From Verrucomicrobiota bacterium (GTDB taxonomy: Bacteria > Verrucomicrobiota > Verrucomicrobiia > Limisphaerales > PALSA-1396): a stretch of DNA of 64,000 nt. The stretch lies in NCBI GenBank assembly GCA_016200005.1, contig JACQFP010000026.1:124001-188000 (forward strand). Direction: 5' to 3'. Below are positions 15,844 through 25,024 of the stretch, piece by piece (the first letter of the stretch is position 1; every line of letters begins with the position of its first letter). A model generated the notes under the pieces. It saw only the letters and a list, made by a program, of their open reading frames with translations. It did not search any database and was not told the DNA's origin. The position numbers and the translations under genes are program-made.

Positions 15844-17316
15844 ATGCTCGACGACACCATCGCCGCCATCGCCACACCGCTCGGAGAAGGCGGATTGGCC
15901 GTGATTCGTCTTTCCGGCCCGCAAGCGCTCGCGGTCGCGGACCAGTGTTTTGTTCCCGTCGGCAAGTCTTCGCTGAAACCATCCAGCGCGCCGACGCACA
16001 CGATTCAATACGGCAAAATCGTGCGTCATGATCGCACGGTCGATGAGGTGTTGGTCGCCGTCCTGCGCGCGCCGCGCACGTTTACGCGCGAAGACGCGGT
16101 GGAAATCACCTGCCACGGCGGGTTGCTGCCGGCGAAGCTGGTGTTGGACACCGTCCTGGAAAACGGGGCGCGGCTCGCAGAGCCGGGCGAGTTCACGCGC
16201 CGCGCTTTTCTCAACGGGCGGCTCGACTTGACGCAGGCGGAAGCCGTCGCCGACCTGATTCAGTCGCGCACGGAACTGGCACTCGCCGCCGCCAACGAAC
16301 AACTCGCCGGCAAACTTTCGCAGCGCATCAACCAGCTTCGCGATGACATGATGAAAATCCTGGCGCACGTGGAGGCGCACATTGATTTTCCCGACGAAGA
16401 CATTTCGCCTGACACGAAGGAGCAATTGCTCGCCCGGCTGGAACGTGGCGTGGCGTTCATGGACGAACTGTTGCGCACCGCGAACGAAGGGCAAATCCTG
16501 CGCCGCGGCATCCGCGCCGCGATTATCGGACGGCCCAACGCCGGCAAATCCAGTTTGCTCAATCAACTTCTCGGTCGCGACCGCGCCATCGTCTCGCCGA
16601 TTCCGGGCACGACGCGCGACACGATTGAAGAAACGGCGAACATCCGGGGACTGCCGGTGGTGTTCGTCGATACGGCGGGTCTGCGCGAAGCCGGCGATGA
16701 GATCGAAGTCGAAGGGATTCGCCGGAGCCGTCAATCACTGGCCCAGGCCGAATTCATTCTGCATGTCCTTGATGCATCCGAGCCTTTGACGCCGGCAGAT
16801 GAAGATTATCTGGTCGAGTTTACAGCCAAGAAAGGAATTCTCGTGCGGAACAAAATTGATTTACCGATAAAGCTTAGCATGGAAGATTTGGAGCGCCGAG
16901 CACCGACCCGAGGAGCTGGAGTTCAGGCTTTAGTCTGTCCGCCGAACAAGCTGAAGCTTGAACTCCAACCCGACCAACGCGCCGAGACGGTGCCCGGCAC
17001 TCCAATCGTGGACGTGAGTTGCATCACGGGGCAGGGGATAGAGGCGTTGAAAGACGCCATCAAGAATTTGGTCTGGGCGGGTGAAATCCGAATGGAGATG
17101 TTGGCGGTGATGATCAACTCGCGTCATCAGGACGCGCTGAACCGCGCGCGAACGGCGACCCGTCTCACCATCGAGTCACTCCGCCAGGACCGCACGCTGG
17201 AACTCGTGGCGTTGGATTTGCGGATTGCCGTCAATGCCGTCGGTGAAATCGTCGGCAAGACCACGACGGAGGATTTGCTCGACTCCATCTTCAGCCAGTT
17301 TTGTCTGGGGAAATGA
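15844..17316 (+). CDS. mnmE: tRNA uridine-34 modification GTPase MnmE (with in-frame repeat)
   Basis: A 490-residue protein; with MnmG it installs (carboxymethyl)aminomethyl groups on wobble uridine 34. The folate-binding N-domain starts DDTIAAIATPLGEGGLAVIR. The G domain shows GRPNAGKS (229-236), PGTTRD, DTAG (276-279) and NKID (336-339). The protein ends FCLGK, retaining the catalytic Cys of the C-terminal CxGK motif. Residues about 358-376 (RGAGVQALVCPPNKLKLELQ) are not family sequence: they are encoded by the palindromic element at 16915-16969, inserted between G4 and the SCITG (G5) strand. The length is slightly above the usual about 455 residues, in agreement. Confidence 0.95.
   Translation: MLDDTIAAIATPLGEGGLAVIRLSGPQALAVADQCFVPVGKSSLKPSSAPTHTIQYGKIVRHDRTVDEVLVAVLRAPRTFTREDAVEITCHGGLLPAKLVLDTVLENGARLAEPGEFTRRAFLNGRLDLTQAEAVADLIQSRTELALAAANEQLAGKLSQRINQLRDDMMKILAHVEAHIDFPDEDISPDTKEQLLARLERGVAFMDELLRTANEGQILRRGIRAAIIGRPNAGKSSLLNQLLGRDRAIVSPIPGTTRDTIEETANIRGLPVVFVDTAGLREAGDEIEVEGIRRSRQSLAQAEFILHVLDASEPLTPADEDYLVEFTAKKGILVRNKIDLPIKLSMEDLERRAPTRGAGVQALVCPPNKLKLELQPDQRAETVPGTPIVDVSCITGQGIEALKDAIKNLVWAGEIRMEMLAVMINSRHQDALNRARTATRLTIESLRQDRTLELVALDLRIAVNAVGEIVGKTTTEDLLDSIFSQFCLGK
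16915..16969. repeat. Palindromic GGAGTTCAAGC element inserted in frame in mnmE
   Basis: GCTGGAGTTCAGGCTTTAGT is answered by CAAGCTGAAGCTTGAACTCC, with a spacer of about 15 nt. The reading frame crosses it without a stop. Same family as 14309-14382 and 15734-15797, all within 2.7 kb. Confidence 0.85.
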
Positions 17317-17679
17317 TCTGTTTCGCCGCTGCGTCACCGGCATCCTGACCCACTCAACGTTTTTTCGGAAACACTCTGAAGTTCGCGGAAGGCTGGGAGG
17401 TCGCCGAGCTGACAGCCATTGCGACCGCGGTGATGGGTCAGTGCATTCCAAATGCGGTCGCGCGGGACGCACCCCGGCCAGGTCGGACTTGCGACACTGG
17501 ATTGAATTGCGGCTGCTCCTACCGCTTTGAATTTCTGCTGTCAGATAAAGCCCGACAGTTCTCCGGGCCAACATCCCACACGAAAATCAGACGGCAACCG
17601 ATACCGACAGGCGGTCGCCGATTCTATTCTGTTCACGAAGTATTGATCGGAACTAAAGCGCGCCGTTGATGAAAAATAT
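17317..17679. other. Gene-free gap between mnmE and the MASE1 kinase gene
   Basis: 363 bp without a credible gene. It contains a perfect 8-bp inverted repeat, GCGACCGC (17421-17428) and GCGGTCGC (17454-17461), and otherwise unstructured sequence. Promoters for the signalling block are expected near its right end, but no convincing -35/-10 pair was found. Confidence 0.5.
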
Positions 17680-20600
17680 ATGACCGGGACCGGGAACAAT
17701 GTGATGGGGCACTTGCGTCGGAATCGCAACCTGACGACGCTCACGCGCGTCGTCATCCTCACGGCCTTCTACTTTGTGGGTGGACTGCTCGGCAAGGAGG
17801 CCTCGTTTCTGTCGGGCAGCATGGCGTTGGTCTGGCCGCCGGCGGGAATCGCGCTCGCGGCGATTTTGCTGTTTGGTTACCGCTTCTGGCCGGGCGTGGC
17901 ACTGGGCGCCCTGCTGTTTTCCACGATGAACGGAATGCCGTTGGGATTCTTCACGCTCGGCACGGCCATCGGGAACACCCTGGGCGCCGTCACGTGCGCG
18001 TTTCTTCTCCGGAAGTTCATCGCTTTCGACAACGCGATGGAGCGCACCCGGGATGTGACCGGCTACATCGCGCTGGCTTGTTTTCTCGGCACCACGGTCA
18101 ACGCGGCATTTAACGTCGTCAGCCTCGCTTACAGCGGCACGGTGGCCTGGGACGATTTGTTCGGCAACATTCTGGTGTGGTGGGTGCCGAATGCGCTGGC
18201 CGGATTGGTGGTTGCGCCGTTCATCATCACCTGGGCGACGCCGTCGGCCATCCGCTGGGATGCCCGGTTGATCTTCGAGGCGATGATCTGCGGCGCCGGT
18301 CTGGTCGGCGGCACGTTGCTCTCGTTCAACTCCTGGTTTGTTTATGGCATTCAAAATTATCCGCTGGCCTACCTGCCGTTTCCATTTCTGATCTGGAGCG
18401 CCTTGCGGTTCGGCCAGCGCGGCGCGACCACGGGAACGTTGCTGGTGTCGGCGCTCGCGATCCACTCACTGCTCCGCGGGACAGGGCCGTTCGTGACCGG
18501 TTCGGAACAGAACAGTCTGATGTTGATCGGCAGTTACATCGGGATACTGGCGGTCACCAACATGTTTCTGGCGGCGGCGACCACCGAGCGCCAGCAGGCC
18601 GAACGGGCCGTGTCGGAAAGTGAGAAACGGTTTCGCGCGGTGGTGGAGGACCAGACGGATTTGATCTGCCGCTTCAAGCCGGACGGCGCGCTCACGTTTG
18701 TGAATGGCGCGTTCTGTCGTTTCCACGGCAAGCGCAGCGGCGAGTTGCTGGGCACGAATCTTTTGTTGTCGCTTCCCGACGGGGATGCGGCCGTGGCGCT
18801 GAGTTACTTCAATAGTCTCCCCGCGGAGGCGCCGGTGATTTCGTTTGATCACCGGGTTCGCGGAACGGATGACGAGGCGGTGTGGCACCAATACACCGTG
18901 CGACGCCTGTTCGATGAACACGGTGACACGCTGGAGTTTCAGGCGGTGATCCAGGACGTGACCCTCCGCAAACAGTCCGAACAGGCGTTGCGGGCCAGCG
19001 AAGAAAAATACCGTTCCCTCATCGATCACATCCCGGACGTGGTCTGGACGGCCAATGCGAACCGCGACCTCATCTACATCAGCGGCAACGCCCGCAACGT
19101 GCTCGGTTTCAGTTCCGAAGAACTCCTCAACGCCGGCAGCCAGCTTTGGCTGGATCGCATCCATCCGGAAGACGCCGCGCAGGTGCAGGAGGCTTTTCAA
19201 AAGCTCTTCTCCAACGGCGAACCGTACGACCGGGAATACCGCGTCCGCCGGCAAGACGGTCAGTGGATCTGGCTGCAAGACCGGGCCCTGACCACGCGGC
19301 GGCGCGAGGGCCACTGGTGTGCCGACGGAATTTTCCTGGACATCACGCAACGCCGGCACGCTGAAGCGGCCCTGCAACAAGCCAAGGACGCGGCCGAATC
19401 CGCCAACCGCGCCAAGAGCCAGTTCCTCGCCACCATGAGTCACGAATTGCGCACGCCGCTCAATGCCATCATCGGCTTTTCAGAAATCCTCACCGACAAG
19501 ATCTTTGGCGACTTGAACGAACGGCAGCTCAAGTACTCCAACAACATTCTCAACAGCGGCCGGCACCTGCTCCAGCTCATCAATGACATTCTCGACCTGT
19601 CCAAAGTCGAGGCCGGACGCATGGAGCTGGCGCGCGACACGTTCGCCGTCGGCAAGGCGTTGCAAGATGTGCAGTGCATCGTCAAGACGCTCGCCAACAA
19701 GAAAGGCATCCGGCTTGAAATCGAGGTCGCGACCGACCTTCCGCCGCTCCTTGCGGACGAAGCCAAGTTCAAGCAGATCATGTACAACCTGCTCAGCAAC
19801 GCCATCAAGTTCACTCCCGACGGCGGGAAGGTGACGGTGACTGCCACGAACCAGAACGAAGTTGTTCCCAGCTCAACGCCGGAAGCCGGCGCCGCGGTGG
19901 TGAGCGCGTCGTTGCGGGTGTCGGTGGCTGACACGGGCATCGGGATTAAACCAGGCGATCAACAGCGCGTGTTCGTAGAGTTCGAGCAGGTGGACTCGTC
20001 TTATGGCCGGCAGCAGCAGGGTACCGGTTTGGGACTGGCCTTGACCAAACGGCTGGTCGAGATGCACGGCGGGCGAATCTGGGTGGTGAGTGAAGGCATC
20101 GAAGGCCGGGGCAGCACGTTTACCTTCTTGATTCCGTTTCCCAAACCGGAAACCAAGCCGGCGACACCTGCCGACCAACCCGAGGCACCGGACGACAGTC
20201 TTCATCCGCGCGTCCTGGTGGTGTCGCCCGAGGCCCGAAGTCAGCATCGGATTGGCGAATATTTGAGGGCGGTCGGCTATGACGTGGTCGCGGCGTCCGA
20301 CATCGAGACGATGAGCGGCGCCTTGAAGGCCCGACGGCCTTATGCGGTTGTGCTGGATCGAACCCTGACTGCTCCCGATGGCGGCGAGGCGTTGCGGGAG
20401 TGCCGCTCCAACGTCCCGTCCAAAATTCCGCTGGTCATTTATTCGATGAATGGAAGCGACCAGCCGGCGTTCAGTTTGTACCGTGCGGAACCGCAACTGC
20501 AACTTCCGCCAAGCTCCCGACTCGTTGACGCCATCCGCGGCTCGAACAAAACCACCGGCAAAGAAGTCAAGACCGTGCTGGTCATTGACGACGAGGCGGC

Positions 20601-20961
20601 CATCTTGGAATTGCTGACCAAGACGCTGCTGCCAAAAGGCTTCAAAGTGCTGCGGGCCTCCAACGGCCGCATGGGTGTGGAAGTCGCCACGAGGTATCTC
20701 CCCGACGTCATCATTCTGGACCTCACCATGCCCGAGTTCGACGGCATTCAGGTCGTCGAGAAACTGCGCGCACATCCGCGCACCAAAACCATTCCCATCC
20801 TGATCAATTCCGGCACTGTGCTCAACGAGGAGGAACGACAACACCTGGCGACCCAGGTGCAATCGATCACCTCCAAGACGGAGCAAGCCAGCCTGCTGGC
20901 CGAACTGGAACGGTTGGAGGCGCTAAGTGAAGAAACGGTTGGAGAAGGAGTGAATCCATGA
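17680..20961 (+). CDS. MASE1-PAS-PAS hybrid histidine kinase with two receiver-like domains
   Basis: A 1,093-residue membrane sensor. About 15-300: MASE1-type sensory domain with about eight transmembrane helices (SMALVWPPAGIALAAILL is characteristic). Two PAS domains follow (about 312-425 and 440-560, the latter PAS_3-like with RIHPEDAAQV and WIWLQDRA). HisKA carries MSHELRTPLNAIIGF with His588; HATPase shows NLLSNAIKFTPDG, ADTGIGI and GTGLGLALTKRL. The first receiver-like domain (about 845-945) has lost the acidic pair (LVVSPEARS) and the conserved Lys. The second is complete (LVIDDEAA, Asp1014 in ILDLTMP). The start could also be ATG 17704. The stop overlaps the next receiver gene by 4 nt. 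Confidence 0.92.
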   Translation: MTGTGNNVMGHLRRNRNLTTLTRVVILTAFYFVGGLLGKEASFLSGSMALVWPPAGIALAAILLFGYRFWPGVALGALLFSTMNGMPLGFFTLGTAIGNTLGAVTCAFLLRKFIAFDNAMERTRDVTGYIALACFLGTTVNAAFNVVSLAYSGTVAWDDLFGNILVWWVPNALAGLVVAPFIITWATPSAIRWDARLIFEAMICGAGLVGGTLLSFNSWFVYGIQNYPLAYLPFPFLIWSALRFGQRGATTGTLLVSALAIHSLLRGTGPFVTGSEQNSLMLIGSYIGILAVTNMFLAAATTERQQAERAVSESEKRFRAVVEDQTDLICRFKPDGALTFVNGAFCRFHGKRSGELLGTNLLLSLPDGDAAVALSYFNSLPAEAPVISFDHRVRGTDDEAVWHQYTVRRLFDEHGDTLEFQAVIQDVTLRKQSEQALRASEEKYRSLIDHIPDVVWTANANRDLIYISGNARNVLGFSSEELLNAGSQLWLDRIHPEDAAQVQEAFQKLFSNGEPYDREYRVRRQDGQWIWLQDRALTTRRREGHWCADGIFLDITQRRHAEAALQQAKDAAESANRAKSQFLATMSHELRTPLNAIIGFSEILTDKIFGDLNERQLKYSNNILNSGRHLLQLINDILDLSKVEAGRMELARDTFAVGKALQDVQCIVKTLANKKGIRLEIEVATDLPPLLADEAKFKQIMYNLLSNAIKFTPDGGKVTVTATNQNEVVPSSTPEAGAAVVSASLRVSVADTGIGIKPGDQQRVFVEFEQVDSSYGRQQQGTGLGLALTKRLVEMHGGRIWVVSEGIEGRGSTFTFLIPFPKPETKPATPADQPEAPDDSLHPRVLVVSPEARSQHRIGEYLRAVGYDVVAASDIETMSGALKARRPYAVVLDRTLTAPDGGEALRECRSNVPSKIPLVIYSMNGSDQPAFSLYRAEPQLQLPPSSRLVDAIRGSNKTTGKEVKTVLVIDDEAAILELLTKTLLPKGFKVLRASNGRMGVEVATRYLPDVIILDLTMPEFDGIQVVEKLRAHPRTKTIPILINSGTVLNEEERQHLATQVQSITSKTEQASLLAELERLEALSEETVGEGVNP

Positions 20962-21353
20962 CTGCCAACAGAATCCTCATCATCGAGGACAACCGGTTGA
21001 ACCTTGAGCTGGCGACCGACCTGCTCGAAGCGAACGGCTTCAACGTTGCCTCGGCGCAATCCGCTGAGGAAGGGCTTCGCCTGGCGCGCGCGCTGTTGCC
21101 CGACCTGGTGTTGATGGACATCAGTCTGCCCGGCATGGACGGCTTGTGCGCCACCAAAGCCCTCAAAGCGGATCCGGCGACACGCCACCTGAAGGTCGTT
21201 GGTCTCACGGCCCACGCCATGAAGGGCGACGCAGAAATCGCGCGCCACGCCGGCTGCGCCGGCTATCTGACCAAGCCGATCAACACCCGAACCTTTGTCG
21301 CAACCGTTGCAGACTTCATTACGTCCCCAAACAAACCACCAACAACCACATAA
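20958..21353 (+). CDS. Stand-alone response regulator receiver (CheY/DivK-like)
   Basis: A 131-residue single REC domain: ILIIEDNRLNLELA (acidic pair), LVLMDISLPGMDG (phosphoacceptor Asp near 54), GLTAHAM (switch Thr), YLTKPIN (Lys). There is no output domain, so it probably shuttles phosphate or acts by protein contact. It overlaps the hybrid kinase by 4 nt and precedes the REC-cyclase gene by about 20 nt, making a phosphorelay with the kinase likely. Confidence 0.9.
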   Translation: MTANRILIIEDNRLNLELATDLLEANGFNVASAQSAEEGLRLARALLPDLVLMDISLPGMDGLCATKALKADPATRHLKVVGLTAHAMKGDAEIARHAGCAGYLTKPINTRTFVATVADFITSPNKPPTTT

Positions 21354-21372
21354 CCACCTGGAGAACAAAACC

Positions 21373-22449
21373 ATGCAAGCTGAAATCCTGAACCCCAAAC
21401 CCACCCCCGTCCCGACGACCCGTCGTCGGGGATTCGTACTGATCGTGGACGACGAAGAACAAAACCGCACGCTGTTGCGCGATCCGCTGGAAGCCCGCGG
21501 CTTTGAAGTTGCCGAAGCCGAAAACGGCGTGGAGGCGCTCCAGCGGATTGCCGACCGTCCACCGGACGTCATCCTGCTCGACGTCATGATGCCCAAGATG
21601 GATGGCTTTGAGGTCTGCCGCCGCCTGAGACGAAACGGCCGGACCGCCCACATCCCGGTCTTGATGGTGACGGCGTTATCCGAGCGCAAGGAACGACTGC
21701 TGGGCATCGAAGCAGGCGCGAATGACTTCTTGAACAAACCGGTCGATATTCAGGATGTGACCCTCCGTGTGGGCAACGCGGCTTACGCCAAACGGCTGCA
21801 TGACCAACTCCAAACCGAACGCGAGAAGTCTGACCAGTTGTTGCGGAATATCCTCCCCAACCCGATCGCGGAACGCATGAAAAAAGGGGAACTCAACATC
21901 GCCGACCATTTCCCGGAGGCCACGGTGCTGGTGGCTGATCTGGTTGGGTTCACCACCTTGTCTTCCCATGTTGATCCCGAACAGGTGGTTTTCTTGTTGA
22001 ACGAAATCTTCTCCGCCTTTGATGTGTTGGCTGAAAAACGCGGCCTGGAAAAAATAAAAACCATTGGCGATGCCTATGTGGTGGCGTCCGGCGTGCCCAC
22101 TCCGCGACCTGACCATGCCGAGGCCATCGTCGGTCTGGCGCTGGACATGCAGCGGGAGATTGAGCGGCTCAACACTGAATACAACACGGCCATCCGCATC
22201 CGGATTGGAATCAATACCGGTCCGCTGATCGCCGGCGTCATTGGCCGCAAAAAATTCGCCTACGATCTTTGGGGCGTCACCGTCAACGTGGCCTGCCGTT
22301 TGGAAACGACGGGTGAACCGGGCAGGATCCAAGTCGGCGAATCGACTTACCAACGATTGAAACACAATTACCAGTTTGAGCAACCGCACCGCATGCAGCT
22401 TAAGGGGCACGGTGACCTGGCCGCCTACTGGTTGGTCAAACGCTCATGA
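21373..22449 (+). CDS. Receiver-domain class III adenylate (or guanylate) cyclase
   Basis: 358 residues. Residues 15-135 are a REC domain (LIVDDEEQNRTLL, ILLDVMMPKMDG, FLNKPVD); a coiled linker (HDQLQTEREKSDQLLRNILP) leads to a class III cyclase domain from about 170. Metal-binding Asp in VADLVGFTTLSS, IKTIGDAYVVASG with the base-contacting Lys, and YDLWGVTVNVACRLE with the purine-selecting Asp favour cAMP. It should make cAMP in response to phosphorylation. ATG 21373 is preferred over an upstream in-frame codon because a GGAG Shine-Dalgarno (21359-21362) is well placed and the REC domain starts soon after. Confidence 0.9.
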   Translation: MQAEILNPKPTPVPTTRRRGFVLIVDDEEQNRTLLRDPLEARGFEVAEAENGVEALQRIADRPPDVILLDVMMPKMDGFEVCRRLRRNGRTAHIPVLMVTALSERKERLLGIEAGANDFLNKPVDIQDVTLRVGNAAYAKRLHDQLQTEREKSDQLLRNILPNPIAERMKKGELNIADHFPEATVLVADLVGFTTLSSHVDPEQVVFLLNEIFSAFDVLAEKRGLEKIKTIGDAYVVASGVPTPRPDHAEAIVGLALDMQREIERLNTEYNTAIRIRIGINTGPLIAGVIGRKKFAYDLWGVTVNVACRLETTGEPGRIQVGESTYQRLKHNYQFEQPHRMQLKGHGDLAAYWLVKRS

Positions 22450-22699
22450 CCGGCCGGGACGACGACCGAGCATCGATGTCTGGACGCCGGGACGGCACAT
22501 CGTTTTCGTCCACTCTGTGCCGTGAGGTCCATTGGCAGGGGAAGTCTGGCTTCAAACTCCCGGCGGCATAGTTTGACTAAAGCCTCCGTCCGGTTTTAAG
22601 ATGCGACAAAAGCAAAAGCGCGGCTTGACCTCCGTGTCAAAGGAAACGGCGCGGAAAACCAGGTTTGTCCACTGCCCGCGGAAGCCATTCCAAGAGCCT

Positions 22700-24181
22700 A
22701 TGGCGAATGAACGCATTTTGATTGTTGAAGACGAAAGCCCGGTGGCCACGTTGCTGGAGCGCTATTTGAAAAAGGCCGGCTTTTCGATTTCCGCCAAAGC
22801 AGAGACGGGCGAGGAAGCGCTTCGGCAGGCCGAGTCGCTGTATCCGGATCTGGTGCTGATGGATATTGAGATCAAAGGCGGAATCGACGGCGTGGAGACG
22901 GCCCAACGGCTGCACGATCGCTTTGACATTCCGGTGGTGTTTTTGACCGGCCTGGCGGATGAGGCCACGTTGGATCGTGTTCGACAGTCCGATTCGTTCG
23001 GTTACCTGCTCAAGCCGTTTCGTCCGGGAGAACTCAAGGCCAGCATCGAGTTGGCGTTCAAAAAGCACAAAGGGGAGCGCAAACTCAAAGAGATCGAGCA
23101 ATGGTTCTCCGCCGCCATCAAAGCCATCGGCGACGCGGTCATCACCACGGACAAGGCGGGGCGGGTTACATTCGTCAATCCCGTGGCCGAAGCGTTGATC
23201 GGATGGAGTCAGCACCAGGCCGTGGGCAGCAGCCTCAGCGATGTGTTCCATGTGATCGATGGACCCGTGCGGGCCGCGGGGGAGAATCCGGTCACGCGCG
23301 TGGTGAGGAAAGGCATGACGGCTGGCTTTCCACGAGAAACTGTTTTGCTGGCGAAGGATGGGCGCGAGGCTCCGATTGAAACGAATGTTTCGCCCATCAA
23401 AAATGACCAGGGCCACATCATCGGCAGCGTGCTGATCTTCCGGGATATCGCCGAGCGCAAACAGGCGGAGCGTGAATTGAACCGTTCACGGGAACAGTTT
23501 CGTTCGCTGGTGGCCCACCTGCAATCGGTGCGCGAAGAGGAACGGACACGCATCGCGCGCGAAGTCCACGATGAGTTGGGGCAATTGATCACCGGTTTGA
23601 AAATGGATCTGGCCTGGCTGGAAAAAAAGTTGCCGCAAGAAAGGAAAGTCACGCCGGGCTCTCATCTGTTGGAAAAGACCCAATCGATGTCGGCGCTGCT
23701 CAACCAGATGGTGCAATCGGTGCGGAAAATTTCGGCGGAATTGCGGCCGGGCGTCCTGGATAATCTGGGTTTGGTCGCGGCCTTGGAATGGCAGGCGCGC
23801 GAGTTCGAAACCCACACCGGCATCCCGTGCAAAATCACGACCGACTTGGAAGAGGCGGATTTCGACGCTGATCTCAGCACGGCGGTTTTCCGCATTTTTC
23901 AGGAATCACTCACCAACGTGGCGCGCCACGCCAAGGCTACGAGCGTGGCCGTGAGTTTCAAGGAGTGCTCCGGTCAACTCCTGCTGGAGGTCACGGATGA
24001 CGGTTGTGGCATTTCCGACTCGGCGCTGCGCAAATCCAGTTCGTTCGGAGTACTGGGGATGCGGGAACGGGCGGCGATTTTGGGCGGAGAGTTCTGGATT
24101 AATGGCAAGGCTGGGGCGGGCACCGTCGTTACGGTGAAGCTCCCCCATGGAGGAACCATCAAACAAGTCCAACCACCATGA
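22700..24181 (+). CDS. REC-PAS-HisKA_3 histidine kinase (NarX/DegS-like)
   Basis: About 493 residues. An N-terminal receiver (ILIVEDESPVATLLERYL; LVLMDIEIKGGIDG; LTGLAD; YLLKPFRPGEL) is followed by PAS (about 140-255, with DITERK-like IAERKQAER) and a HisKA_3 dimerisation domain with REVHDELGQLITGLK (His290). The HATPase has NVARHA and DDGCGI. Soluble; no transmembrane segment. ATG 22700 fits the receiver start and has an AAGAG upstream; the frame is open further to 22601. A receiver at the N-terminus of a HisKA_3 kinase implies that this kinase is controlled by another kinase, plausibly the hybrid kinase upstream. Its stop overlaps the NarL-type regulator by 4 nt. Confidence 0.9.
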   Translation: MANERILIVEDESPVATLLERYLKKAGFSISAKAETGEEALRQAESLYPDLVLMDIEIKGGIDGVETAQRLHDRFDIPVVFLTGLADEATLDRVRQSDSFGYLLKPFRPGELKASIELAFKKHKGERKLKEIEQWFSAAIKAIGDAVITTDKAGRVTFVNPVAEALIGWSQHQAVGSSLSDVFHVIDGPVRAAGENPVTRVVRKGMTAGFPRETVLLAKDGREAPIETNVSPIKNDQGHIIGSVLIFRDIAERKQAERELNRSREQFRSLVAHLQSVREEERTRIAREVHDELGQLITGLKMDLAWLEKKLPQERKVTPGSHLLEKTQSMSALLNQMVQSVRKISAELRPGVLDNLGLVAALEWQAREFETHTGIPCKITTDLEEADFDADLSTAVFRIFQESLTNVARHAKATSVAVSFKECSGQLLLEVTDDGCGISDSALRKSSSFGVLGMRERAAILGGEFWINGKAGAGTVVTVKLPHGGTIKQVQPP

Positions 24182-24810
24182 TAAAAATTCTAATCGCGGA
24201 TGACCATGCCGTGGTGCGGCGCGGGTTGAAACAGATACTGCAGGAACATTCCGACATCGTCGTTGGCGGCGAGGCGACCAATGCCGGCGAGGTGCTCGAT
24301 CAGGTGCGCGCCAAAAGCTGGGATGTGCTGGTGCTGGACATCACGATGCCGGGTCGGAGCGGTCTGGATATATTGCGGGAGCTCAAACAACTGGCACCGC
24401 AACTGCCCGTGCTGGTGCTCAGCATGCACGCGGAGGAACAATTCGCCCCGCGCGTCTTGAAAGCCGGCGCCGCCGGTTATCTGCCCAAGGAAAGCGCGCC
24501 CGAGGAACTGGTCAAAGCCATTCGCAAGGTCCACAGCGGGGGCAAATACATCAGTCCCACACAGGCGGAGAAAATGGCCTTTAATCTGAGCGTGGATGCC
24601 GACAAGCCGCCGCATGAAAAACTCTCCGACCGGGAATACCAGATTCTGTGCCTGATCGGTTCCGGAAGAACGCCCACTCAAATCGCCAAACAACTTTCGC
24701 TGAGCGTCAAGACCGTCAGCACCTATCGCACGCGCATCCTGGAAAAAATGAACTTGCACACCAATGCCGAGCTGACTCATTACGCGATCAAGAACGGCCT
24801 GGTGGAATGA
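24178..24810 (+). CDS. NarL/FixJ-family response regulator
   Basis: A 210-residue REC plus LuxR-type HTH. REC: ILIADDHAVVRRGL, LVLDITMPGRSG (Asp near 54), LSMHAEE, YLPKESAPEEL. HTH: LSDREYQILCLIGSG, TPTQIAKQLSLSVKTVSTYRTRILEKM, about 145-200. It is the obvious partner of the overlapping HisKA_3 kinase gene and should regulate transcription when phosphorylated. Targets are unknown. Confidence 0.95.
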   Translation: MIKILIADDHAVVRRGLKQILQEHSDIVVGGEATNAGEVLDQVRAKSWDVLVLDITMPGRSGLDILRELKQLAPQLPVLVLSMHAEEQFAPRVLKAGAAGYLPKESAPEELVKAIRKVHSGGKYISPTQAEKMAFNLSVDADKPPHEKLSDREYQILCLIGSGRTPTQIAKQLSLSVKTVSTYRTRILEKMNLHTNAELTHYAIKNGLVE

Positions 24811-25024
24811 GTCCCAAAATCCAGCTCCCCGACCATCGCTCGCAAACCGTGCCTGCGGGCAACGAGCGCGACCGCACCGACTCTCAGCCTCTGCACCAGG
24901 TGGGGGCGTCCCCATCTCGCGGTTTTGCTGACGCCAAACCAGGAATATCTAAACTGCCTGCAAGCGAGAGAAGTGCCGCTGACAAATACCATCGCACGCC
25001 AACAACACTTTCAGGAATGGCAAT

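Noticed and set aside
15844-17316. Frameshift or misassembly in mnmE suggested by the extra residues 358-376
   Set aside because: Frame is intact on both sides and the extra piece is a palindrome also found elsewhere.
18466-19443. 325-codon minus-strand frame within the hybrid kinase
   Set aside because: Opposite HisKA and PAS domains that are clearly real; no motif of its own.
24811-25024. A small gene between the NarL regulator and dacB
   Set aside because: Only overlapping frames of low quality (for example one from 24648 to 25028) antisense or out of frame with real genes.
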